From contig CM114273.1 in assembly GCA_050084515.1 (NCBI GenBank), positions 18,476,001 through 18,540,000 of the forward strand: a DNA stretch of 64,000 bases. Reading direction: 5' to 3'. How positions within the stretch are numbered: position 1 is the first letter of the stretch; every line of letters starts with the position of its first letter. The stretch is from Blasia pusilla (taxonomy: Eukaryota > Marchantiophyta > Marchantiopsida > Blasiales). This document shows positions 55,303-64,000 of the stretch, piece by piece. The notes beneath the pieces are model-generated. The model searched no databases, was not told the DNA's origin, and saw nothing but the letters and a program-made list of their open reading frames with translations. The translations under genes and the position numbers were made by a program.

Positions 55303-55460
55303 CCCCCCCTCAATATCCACTCTCATGTGGACTATTGTCTTGGACCTATGCTAAGACCCTTCAGATGTCAATGAAGCTAATCTCCGCTCAAAGCTTTCAT
55401 GAAGATGTCTGCACGGTTATCCTCTATTGGAAAATAGACTAACTTCAAAACCTCTCTCTC

Positions 55461-56468
55461 TTTCGTGATCCTCATGACGAAACGAGTGCCAAGTGGAACA
55501 TTGGAACATTAGCGGGCTCACGCTAAGATGGTTTGCGCGTTGGAGTAGTCTCGAAGAAGAGACAAGAGACGAGACGCAAGCGAGGCTTCGCGTTTCAGAT
55601 GTTGTGGTCGCGATCGAGAAACCTGGACCAAACGCGGAATGAGACTTGAAAGAAGTCGAGTCTAGAAAGTGGGTTGCCAAAAGGAAGAATCCGGATTTGG
55701 AACGCCACTAGCGTTTGAGAGTTTCCGACTGTATTTATGGCCATAACTTTTAGCGCCAAGATGCTTTTGGATTAAATAAAGGTGCATTGGAAGGCTTATG
55801 GAAATTTGGTTCAAACGCACTAAAGATCTCTGCAAACGCATAAGCAGCGGCTGAGAAACAACCCGGAAACGACTGTAAGTGAAGTCGGGTTGAGGGCCAC
55901 AATGAAGGGCCCGACCCTCCTTTTCCAAAGGGGGGGGGGGTTATTGGAGAACCCCAGAAGTACTAGTAAGGGGGAAGGTCTCCGAGAGTGCTTGGAACCC
56001 GAACCCCACTTTGGGGGCGCCTGGGCGGCGCTCAAGGGCATGGAACGGAACGCGAGTTTGGGGGTTGGGTTGGAAAACCTACACCAAGTCTATTGAGGCA
56101 ATTTTAGACATCCCTCTTGGATTTCACCCCGCGACTCAATTACTTGGGTCTCGGTTTGGAGCTCACACGAGGTCCGTTGAACAATTGGGATCGCTAGGCG
56201 CGCAAGTGCCGTTTCAGATCCCTGGACTAACCAAGAAGTCTGTTCCAAGTCTTGAAGGACTTGCCATGTGTTGGAAACTAGGAATTAAGGAAGGTTGAGC
56301 TTGATGAGACGCCAAGTTGAGAGCTCGGTGGGTTGGAACGCTGGTTGGCCTAGAACCGACTACCGAGAGTGCGTATTTGGGTGCAGATTGGCGATGAGAT
56401 CGTGTCCTACTGAACGTATGCTTCCGCACCACTAAAGATTGACGTTCAAGGAGAGTAGGGGCGCGACA
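55461..56468. mobile_element. Solo LTR, copy 2 (1008 bp, TSD CTCTC), nested in copia B
   Basis: This is the reverse complement of the element at 25148-26152. CTCTC flanks both sides (55456-55460 and 56469-56473). The far end GCGCGACA is intact; the near end reads TTTCGTGA instead of TGTCGCGA, so the first dinucleotide is mutated. In copia A the uninterrupted target (CGTCTCTCTCGATCAATTCACG) is seen at 49619-49640, which confirms the insertion point. Translated parts are nearly the same as in copy 1, so the insertions are fairly recent. Confidence 0.92.
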
Positions 56469-56473
56469 CTCTC

Positions 56474-57418
56474 GATCAATTCACGAATAAAATGATACTG
56501 GATCTCTATGTGCTCCATACCAGCATGAAACACTGGATTATGTGTTATGGCAATGCAACTCTGATTGTCACACCACATTACAGTAGCACTTTGTGGTGCT
56601 TCTCCTATGTCCTTTAGTATTCATCTCAACCATACTGCTTCACAAGAAGCATAATAAGACGCCTTGTACTCTGCCTCGGTAGAAGAAAAAGCCACTATAG
56701 GTTGCTTCTTGCTGACCCATGATACCACACCTGATCCTACCAAGAAGCAATAACCCGAAACTGATCTTCAAGAATCTGAATCTCCTGCCCAATCCGAGTC
56801 ACAAAAAGCTGTCATTTTTGTCCCTGCTCCATAGGTGATGCCGTACTCGATAGTGCCTTTGATGAACTTAAACACACGCATCCCTGCCTTCCAATGGTTC
56901 TCACGAGGCTTAGTTGAGAACCTACTCAACACTCCCACAGCGAAGCTAATGTCTGGTCTACTGTTACACAAAAATATCAAACTGCCTACAAGCTTTCTAT
57001 ACAGATTTTCATCTTCCAATGGTGAAACATCCTCCATCAAGAGTTTCAACTCTACCTCCATTGGCGAGACCACTGCCTTACACTCGGTCATCTCGAATGC
57101 CTTCAAGATTTCTCTAGCATACTTTTGCTGAGAAAGAAAAATAAAATCTGACTGTTGCCAAATCTCCAGCCCTATAAAGATGTGCAAAAGACCTAAATGT
57201 GACATTTCAAACTCAAATTTCAACACTCCCTTCATTTCCTCTATTTTCTTACTGTGGTCTCCTGTGATGATAAGATCATCCACATACAAGACTATCAATA
57301 TATACATCCCATCTTCGCAAAACAAATACAAATTTGCTTCTAACGGACTCTTGATGAGACCCTTCTCTCGGAAGAATGTATCTATTCGTTGATACCATAC
57401 CCTTGGGGGTTGCTTCAA
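56474..57418 (-). pseudogene. Copia B: end of RT and RNase H
   Basis: The open frame 57418-56768 contains the catalytic LYVDDLIITGD (about 57290-57258), GLEIWQQSDFIFLSQQKYA, YRKLVGSLIFLCNSRPDISF, VFKFIKGTIEYGITYGAG and the RNase H start FCDSDWAGDSDS. A TGA at 56768 (Arg codon in copia A) breaks it. The rest (RSVSGYCFLVGSG, WVSKKQPIVA) reads on to 56474 and resumes beyond the solo LTR at 55455-55303. Confidence 0.85.
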
Positions 57419-58331
57419 CCCATGCAGACTTCACATCGTACTGGTATACAAGCCAACGTCTTGTTCCACCAACCGCTAGAACAATTCGAATGGTTGTCAT
57501 CCTTGCAGTAGGAGCAAAAGTCTCATAGTAGTCAAAACCTTTGATTTGTGAGCATCCTTGTGCAACCAACCTTGCTTTGAATTTATCCAATGTACCGTCC
57601 GACTTGTACTTGGTCTTGTACACCCACTTGGTGCGTATTATCTTCCTGTCCTTTGGCTTCTCAACCAAAGTCCAAGTTTCATTTCTCTGACTAGCGTCCA
57701 TCTCCATCTGCATGGCCTCTCTCCATTGAGGATGAGCAAGGGCCTCATCCAAGCATGATGGCTCTTTCACCTTCAAGACCTCTGTCATCAAGGCCATGTT
57801 GACGAGATGTGCAAAAGCTCTTTTCTGCTCCTCTGGTCTCTTGGATCTCCTTGGATGTGTAACAACTTCATCTGTTGTTGGTGGATCCTTACCATCCAAG
57901 AGTTGTTTTATCCACTTAGGATATGACGACCGTAGTGGAAGAGCAGGCTGCTCTTTGTAATCATTACCAAATTCTTCTTCTTGATGATCTGGTGTAAACA
58001 TTGGTGGTGTGCTCTGGTGGGTTATCTCTTCGTTTGATGATAATGTGGACGGACTGCTGATATCCGCCACTTGACGAGGTTGTTCTTGGAACACCACATC
58101 ACGACTCACAAGCATCTTCTTTGCCTCATGACACCATAGGCGATAAGCTTTAGACTCATCATTGTATCCCATAAAGATGCACTTCGTGCTCTTGGAATCA
58201 TCATTGTATCCCATAAAGATGCACTTCTTGCTCCTGGATAGTTTAGGAATATGTACAAAGCACTCACTACCAAAAGTCCTAAAATGTTGGATTAATGGTA
58301 CCTTACCTGAGTATGATTGATGAGGAGTCAT
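57276..58331 (-). pseudogene. Copia B: integrase C-terminal part and RT N-terminal part
   Basis: 351 codons. FGSECFVHIPKLSRSKKCIF is the integrase C-terminus. KCIFMGYND..SK is present twice (42-bp tandem duplication, about 58155-58240). A long Ser/Pro linker with LPLRSSYPKWIKQLL follows. RT begins at PSCLDEALAHPQWREAMQME, with NETWTLVEKPKDRKIIRTKW and VYKTKYKSDGTLDKFKARLV, QGFDYYETFAPTARM-like. The frame shifts into the next RT part near 57420. Confidence 0.85.
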
Positions 58332-58484
58332 GCCTTACACTGACTTGGTAGCACTTCTATTTAGAATGTAAACGGCAAGATAATGACTTTTGACCCAAAA
58401 TCCTTCTGTCAAACCTTTTTCTTTCATCATACATCTTGCCATCTCCACCACTGTACGGTTTCGACGCTTAAAAACTCCATATTG

Positions 58485-59150
58485 TTATGGTGTATGTGCC
58501 GTGGTTAACTGTCGCTTGATTCCATGCTCCCCCAAATATTTGTTGAATTCTGTTGATAAGAATTCTCCTCCTCGATCGGTGCGAAGCTTTTGTACCTTCT
58601 TTCCTGTCTCATTCTCAACCTGCTTGTGCCATACTTTAAATTTTCCAAAAGCACTTGCCTTATCACGAAGGAAATACACCCACATCTTCCTACTATAATC
58701 ATCGACAACTAAAAAGAAGTAGGAAGAACCACCTAAAGCCACTGTTCTCATTTTACCACAGAGGTCAGCATGAATCATCTCTAGAGGAGCCTTTGCTCTA
58801 TTGCTGGACTCTTGTGGAAATGGTTGTCGGTGTTGCTTGCCCATCATACAAGCTTCACAAGTATCCGACACTCCAGAAATTGTTGGTAAATCAGCAACCA
58901 TGCCAGATTTCTGCACCTGACTTAGTAAGGGAAAGCTTAGGTGACAAAATCTTTCATGCCACAACTTACTGCTACTAAGATCTGTATCTACACTTGTCGT
59001 GAAAGCATACAACTCATAGATATTTCCATGTCGTATACCTTCACCCACTACTTTTCCATTGGCATCCTCAATGACTGCTCCAGTTTTCTTGAAATAAACT
59101 TCTAGGTCACGATCACATAATACTGCCACTGAAATCAAATTTCGCTTCAA
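58485..59150 (-). pseudogene. Copia B: GAG-pre-integrase and integrase core
   Basis: 222 codons. LWHERFCHLSFPLLSQVQKS with CEACMMGKQHRQPF forms the HHCC zinc region. IHADLCGKM holds the first catalytic Asp, FLVVDDYSRKMWVYFLRDK the core, and LRTDRGGEFLSTEF the second Asp. The third residue is read beyond 58485 (RRNRTVVEMARCM) after a stop. Such integrases insert cDNA with 5-bp target duplications. Confidence 0.9.
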
Positions 59151-59214
59151 CTCTGGTACGTCACAAAGACATCGTTAACTTCTTTTCATCTCCTTTTGTG
59201 AGACTAAAGAAATT

Positions 59215-60277
59215 GTGCCTTTCCCTTCTCTGGGGCACTTTGCATTATTCCCAACAAGAACAACGATGGGCTCAGAGAGGTCAGAAGGAGCTATACCAAT
59301 CCTTATGATTGGTCATATGCCTAGATGCTCCACTATCGAGCACCCATGCATCTTCACTCTTTGTCTTAGTGGAATGTTCACTTTGTGTGCAAAACTCTTT
59401 TCTTGCTACCCAAGCATCTACTTCATGTTCTCCAGTTCTCTGAAATTTCCAAACTCCTTCTTAGGTCTTAAACAACCGTTCTTCTCATCCTGACTCCTCT
59501 TTCTACAATCTTTGATAAGATTACCTAGCTTACCACAATAAAAGCATTTGAAGGTTTTTCTTGGAAATTTCTTCTTGACATTTGAATCTGTAATCCTGAT
59601 TTCTACCTCTCAGACGTTGGCGTTAAATCTTTGCATCACTTCCCTCTCTTGCTTTGAAGCGCATTTCCTCTTCTACCAACATTGCACTAAATTGTTCAAA
59701 AGTAAGAGGCGTGGGTCTTACTTGAGTATTTTGTGCAAAGATGACTAAATCATCATACCTTGAGGCAAAATCCTTATGCACCGCGTGCCAAATCTTCGCT
59801 AGATTTTGAAATTCCCTACGGACGCCATCCGATCTTGAAGATTCTTGATCCTTGTCAAAAATTGCTCGCGCTTTCTCTTCTCGAAATTTCGGACGTAGTG
59901 ATTCTCCGATTTTCAATCCGAGTCTCATTCCTCGTTTCATCTTGATTCTTCAAAATGTTCCACGCCTCGGCGGTGGTTGTATGTTGAATGAGAGTCATGA
60001 CAGAATCAATTACATTCGTGACAATCGCATATAGAGCATCAACGTTTCTGCGTCTCCATGCCAACAATACAATAGGATCGATATCCCCACATGAAGATGA
60101 ATATGCAGAACTCAAACTAGCTTGTGGATTTGAATCGACCCCTGTGGCCGTTTCCCAGATCTCAAATGATTCGAGAACAGTTCTCATTTTGAACTTCCAC
60201 AACGTATAGTTAGACCCATCTAACTTCCCTTCACCCAGCGGAGGAGGGCGAGCACGAACTGAAAAAGAAGTAGCCAT
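59215..60277 (-). pseudogene. Copia B: gag, zinc knuckle and protease
   Basis: Gag starts at 60277 (MATSFSVRARPPPLGEGKLDG, YTLWKFKMRTVLESFEIWE) and shifts frame near 59860 to 59940-59623 (NTQVRPTPLTFEQFSAMLVE). The zinc knuckle CFYCGKLGNLIKDC lies at about 59550-59510, again with Asn for His. The protease DSGASRHMTNH lies at about 59345-59300. Small indels relative to copia A break the frame repeatedly. Confidence 0.8.
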
Positions 60278-60337
60278 CTCTCAAGATTTTGTGCAAACAC
60301 ATTAGATCGCCAGATACAAAATACTGGAAAACCTACT

Positions 60338-60349
60338 GCTCTGATACCA
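60338..60349 (-). promoter_or_regulatory. Copia B primer-binding site (tRNA-iMet)
   Basis: TGGTATCAGAGC on the minus strand directly follows the LTR. It is a perfect complement to the 3' end of plant initiator tRNA-Met. Confidence 0.92.
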
Positions 60350-60835
60350 TATGAGAAAACAGAAAGTGACGAAATCACTGAAATCTTTACAAAACTTAGT
60401 GATACAAAGTGGCCTAGTCCGTCCGTGCGCTCACAGAAGAGCTTCGATGGAACCTGAACAGGGAGATAACTCGACATACGAGAATGCGCTACCGCTACGG
60501 CTCCCGACTATTTGACTACTCGGGAAAACTAGGGTTTTTACCTATTTTTCTTCGTTTCTATTAATAGAAAAATTTTGCCCCCGCGCCGGACCCCTGCGTC
60601 GTCTTGGCATACCAGGGGCTGCGCCCCGGGACCCCCGCGACGCATGAGGGTGCCCCGCACCCTGATGCAATATAGGGTTAGATAAACCTAGTAACGCTAC
60701 TCCCTAAACCACCTACGTCATATTACTATGACTCCTTTGACGTCTAAGTCGGAACCATCGATCCAGGCTTCTCCTCATAAAAGGGGGTCGATTAGATCAA
60801 TGGTGCTCAAAGGAGTGGATGTTGAGAATCCAACA
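60350..60835 (-). repeat. Copia B 5' LTR with long GC-rich hairpin
   Basis: 486 bp. About 85 bp of GC-rich sequence (60577-60665, with GGGGCTGCGCCCC and AGGGTGCCCCGCACCCT palindromes) sit at the same place where copia A 3' LTR has a 21-bp-arm hairpin. The first base pair of the LTR end is mutated (TATGAG for TGTGAG). Confidence 0.88.
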
Positions 60836-61836
60836 TGAGCTTCGTTAGGATGCTTACAAAGTGCTTCGCTCTATAACGAAGCATACCGAAGCATGAAGAA
60901 GAAGAGGAAGAAGTACTTCGCTCTTGTACGAAGCGCAAAGCACGAAGCACTTGAAATAAGAACGAAGCATGGGAAGTGCTTCGTCCTCATGAAGTACAAA
61001 GGCGAAGCGAAGCTAAGAACGACTGTGATTTCAAGCCACGCAGGTTAGAACAGTTAGACTAGGAAGAGGCACGTCCCTTTGTATCAAATTGGTAGTTAGG
61101 ACAGTTTTGTTCTGCGGATTCACACGGATCGTAGGAAAAGATAAGAGAACCATAGATCTAGGTAGTTAGAAATGGTGAAGAGACACTCGCTTCATCAAGA
61201 ACGCTTCGAATCTTTGGACCACTTCTACTCCAACGAGTATTTAAGAAGCAAGACAGAAGCCATAATCATCATTCTCTTACGAAATCCTTATGCTGTAGGA
61301 ATGGTCCGAGCAAGGGAGTAGTACCCTCTCAAGCTTGTATACACTTTGAAGCTTTCTCATTCTTGATGGAGTAGTAAAGCAATCATTTATTCATTCTGAT
61401 GTGCGATGCTTATGTCTGAGTATTCTTTTTGGGTCTGCAGAGTGAAGAGTGAACCAGGAAAACCTTTCTCATCAATGAAATAATCAACCTGAGTTGTAGG
61501 AAATCTGATTGACAGAGTGTAGCCTGCCGAGACGGATTGAATTCCGAAAGTAGGAGAAGCCAACTTTCATGTTGAGGTCTCTGTGAGATTTCTTGATACC
61601 GAGAGGAAATCTACCTGAACATGCTATCAATTCCACTAGAGAGAATCGAGAAAGGATCCTTTGGTACTAAGAAAGATCAGCAAATATTGATAAGATATTG
61701 AATATAACTCATACACGTTTTAACACAACTATTATAACATAATTGTAATTTCGAACTCTCTTTTCATCAAACAATGATCCTCTTTGGGATCAAACTTATT
61801 AAAATGACTGTAAAATAAAAACTCTTGTACATTACA
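60836..61836. repeat. LTR-like segment Y, rich in GAAGC/GCTTC motifs
   Basis: It abuts copia B and ends TGTACATTACA. It starts TG and ends CA, 1001 bp. From 60839 to about 61220 GAAGC or GCTTC occurs more than fifteen times in both orientations, often as GTGCTTCG or CGAAGCAC. The downstream half matches segment X (41170-42621). A TATTTAA box lies at about 61242. No 5-bp duplication flanks it (CAACA and TCTGC). Confidence 0.55.
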
Positions 61837-62940
61837 TCTGCCCAAATGAATCTTGCGCTTTCCGCAAGTCTTATCCGGCTGCCATTGGAGCTCCGGGGAA
61901 TACCCCCACGATTTGGCCCATCACCGCAGGTATGAACTACATTCAAGACCAAGTGGACAATCTTACAAGTGTCGGTTTCAGACTCATAGACGGAGAAAGT
62001 TCGGAGCATGTTCGCATTATAGAGACCTTCGCATTTCGTATTCAACCCAAGATTGAGGTCAACATGTACCCAAAGAAGGTGGATGATCTCAATCCACTAT
62101 TTTTGTTTGAGTCTAGAAATGGGGTGAAGAGAAATAGAATGTGTAGGCCAACGGTGGAGAGAGCAAAGCAAATTGCATCAGCTCGGGAGGCAAAAATGGA
62201 GATCATCGCCACGAAAGATGTCCTGAGTGGCAATGGAATAGGAAGGATGTATTGGGTCAGGAACAACACTGTAAATTCAAGTGTCACAGGGGTGTATGTG
62301 GTGCACATCTGTTGCTTTCCCACATGTTCATGTGATGACTTTGTCCAAAGAGAGACAAGTGGCAAAAGGTACTTCCCTTGTAAGCACATGTACTATGTGT
62401 TGCTTGTAGTTTTAAGAGAGTCGGAGGTAGGAGTAGGAGTAGGAATCCACCAACCAATCGTGTCCCTCAAGGAAGTGCGAAGTATTTTAAACAAACCACT
62501 TTGAGGATGCAAAATGAGGTTTTAGATTGTACTTTCATTTTTCCAGAACCTTCACTTTGAGCTTGAACTCTATTCAGCCCAGGGCAAATGATAGATTTTT
62601 TCCAGACCTTGGATGGAAAAAGTGATTGGTTCCACACTTATGATTCCATTGATTTTTCAGCTTTCTAAATTTTGTGCAATTTGCAACTCGTCGGACTCAG
62701 AGGGGTTGCCAAAATGTGGAAGAGGAAAAAAAATTTGTGGGAGTGCTTAAGAATTGAGCAGAAAAGTGCAAAATAATTCACACAAAAATTTTCCTCTCTT
62801 CAACCCAACGGAAACTCTCTTCAAATCACAGGAAACTCTCTTAAAAAAAAGTATCTCTTTCGGTTGAAGGTAGTTTTCTCTCTCCTCTCTCCTCTCTTCC
62901 TCTCTTCCTCTCCTCTTACCGCACCTCCAGCTTACTTGGC
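61837..62940 (+). mobile_element. MULE-type transposon, copy 2 (5'-truncated 3' end)
   Basis: The sequence starts inside the transposase (CTGCCCAAATGAATC, equal to about 6602 in copy 1) exactly where segment Y ends. It continues through the SWIM finger to the pyrimidine tract. Only the last fifth of the element is present. Confidence 0.75.
61842..62504 (+). pseudogene. MULE transposase C-terminal part with intact SWIM finger
   Basis: The frame from 61932 (MNYIQDQVDNLTSVGF) is open for 190 codons. FRIQPKIEVNMYPKKVDDLN and PLFLFESRNGVKRNRMCRP match copy 1. CFPTCSCDDFVQ followed by YFPCKHMYYVLLVVL is a complete CxCx(n)CxH SWIM motif. It ends LKEVRSILNKPL. Copy 1 has Tyr for the second Cys and an internal stop, so this copy is better preserved here. 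Without the rest of the transposase it is not functional. Confidence 0.8.
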
Positions 62941-64000
62941 AGATAGCTTTGTGGACAACTCCTTCAGAAGAGTGAGATTCTTCACACTCAACCACACTTG
63001 TTCCCCAACTTGGAATCTCACTTGGCGCTTGCTCTTGTTAGCAAACGTCACATACCTCAGTTGAGCCTTTTCAAGGTTTCTCCTTGCTCGCTCCTCCCGA
63101 TCTTGCATTTCTGCTAACAAACGTTTTGCCGTTGCTTGTCAAGTTTGTGCCGATGTAGTACCCTTTAAAAGGGCCAAGTCAAGAGGCCCTTCTGGCACGT
63201 CCATAAGCCAAGAGAAACGAAGATTCTCCCATTGCAGAATTCTTGGTGGAGTTGTAGCAGAACTCCGCCATACTCAACCACTTCGCCCAATCTTGCTGGT
63301 CCGCATTCAAGTAATCCCTTAAGTACTGGTTCATGAGGGAATTTACCTTTTCCGTTTGCCCATCTGTTTGCGGATGGAAGTCTGTGCTGAAACTCAACTT
63401 GGTCTTGAACCTCCTAAACAAGTGTTTCCAAAAGGCACTGGTAAACTTTGGATCCCGATCTCAAACAATACTCCTCATTAACCCGTGCGTGCGCCACCAA
63501 CTATCAAGGAAGAGTCAAGAAGTCCTGTAGGCCGTTGTTGAATCCACTGTCAATACGAATCTCACAAACTTATTGAACCGATCAACTATCACAAGTATAG
63601 CATTGTATCCTTCAGACTCTGGAAGTCTTGTTATGAAGTCCATACTCACACTCTGCAAGGGTCCATCCGGAATCGGAAAAGGGTGCAACAATCCTTGTTT
63701 CCTTGCATAAGAAACTTTGTTTGCTTGACAGGTCATACAGGTCTTCATGTTGGGCTAGAAGAACCTCTTAGCCACAACCGCCAGTGTAGATTTCTCACCT
63801 TTATGTCTTGATAAAGGTCCGTCATGACATTCCACTAACATCTTGGTTCGTAGTTTGCCTTCGCCCACATAGATCGTGCTCTACTTGAGCCTTAGCAAAC
63901 CATGCCTCAAACTTATATTCGCCACCTTCTTGCCCTGCTTCAACTTCCTTAGGTACTCACTCGCATGTGTGTCTTTCATGTTTCCTTCACGAATCCTTCT
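62932..64000 (-). pseudogene. Ty3/gypsy integrase, runs off the window
   Basis: From the right edge the minus strand reads HDGPLSRHKGEKSTLAVVAK, a stop, then PNMKTCMTCQANK (H2C2 zinc domain), SVSMDFITRLPESEGYNAIL with VIVDRFNKFVRF (first Asp), a broken stretch, FHPQTDGQTEKVNSLMNQYL (Glu region), MAEFCYNSTKNSAMGESSF and the C-terminal QVRFQVGEQVWLSVKNL. There are several frame breaks. RT should lie beyond 64000. This lineage differs from the PHD-bearing one. Confidence 0.82.

Larger units (their letters stand above)
54909..60835 (-). mobile_element. Ty1/copia element B (-), near full length, carries a solo LTR
   Basis: LTRs lie at 60350-60835 (5') and 54909-55302 (3'). The primer site TGGTATCAGAGC is perfect at 60338-60349 (minus strand). 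A polypurine tract lies at 55303-55311. The order gag, protease, integrase, RT, RNase H is complete, as expected for copia, but with frameshifts. A 1008-bp solo LTR is inserted in the RNase H 3' part (55461-56468). No target duplication matches at the outer ends (TATTA left; the right flank is segment Y). Confidence 0.88.

Overview
The window looks like intergenic DNA of a large, repeat-rich plant nuclear genome. Evidence: Ty1/copia elements primed by initiator tRNA-Met, Ty3/gypsy elements, MULE-type transposases with a SWIM zinc finger, solo LTRs with 5-bp target duplications, a LINE 3' end and canonical GT-AG splice signals. A non-seed land plant (bryophyte or lycophyte grade) is my best guess, because the one intact gene encodes a bacterial-type alditol oxidase and one damaged gene carries plant-type PHD fingers. 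The exact organism cannot be fixed from the sequence.

Layout. 1-2.7 kb: arrays of a palindrome whose half is GCAACCCGTCGGA, around a broken uncharacterised coding region. 2.8-7.7 kb: decayed MULE whose apparent intron and 3' UTR carry the same palindrome. 7.75-11.9 kb: decayed Ty3/gypsy element (+) with a C-terminal PHD finger. 12-18.5 kb: mostly anonymous, with an (AT)n tract, an ACTTGCAAGT-rich segment and a 78-bp tandem repeat. 18.5-19.25 kb: LINE 3' end. 20.3-21.6 kb: intact alditol oxidase gene. 24.4-27.2 kb: gypsy gag-protease remnant (-) split by a 1005-bp solo LTR. 28.6-30.3 kb: a 179-bp duplication and another palindrome array. 30.8-36.4 kb: DDE transposase gene of P-element/hAT-like architecture (-) preceded by a plant-type PHD cluster. 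36.9-37.7 kb: copia fragment (+). 41.2-42.6 kb: LTR-like segment full of AGTCTT motifs. 43.9-44.6 kb: gypsy RT fragment and a perfect foldback. 47.7-60.8 kb: stack of related copia elements (an internally deleted copy and a near-complete copy carrying the second solo LTR), enclosing a second PHD-finger gypsy remnant and an ATGACT-rich segment. 60.8-64 kb: LTR-like segment full of GAAGC motifs, a second MULE 3' end and a gypsy integrase that runs off the window.

The only host-like gene that appears intact is the alditol oxidase. Almost everything else is mobile-element sequence at different stages of decay. Two themes recur. First, several unrelated non-coding segments are each saturated with their own short motif in both orientations, and two homologous LTR-like segments carry different motifs on the same scaffold. 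Second, perfect inverted repeats with loops of 3-8 nt sit at deletion junctions and inside copia LTRs. The PHD-finger gypsy lineage and the alditol oxidase are the most notable coding finds.
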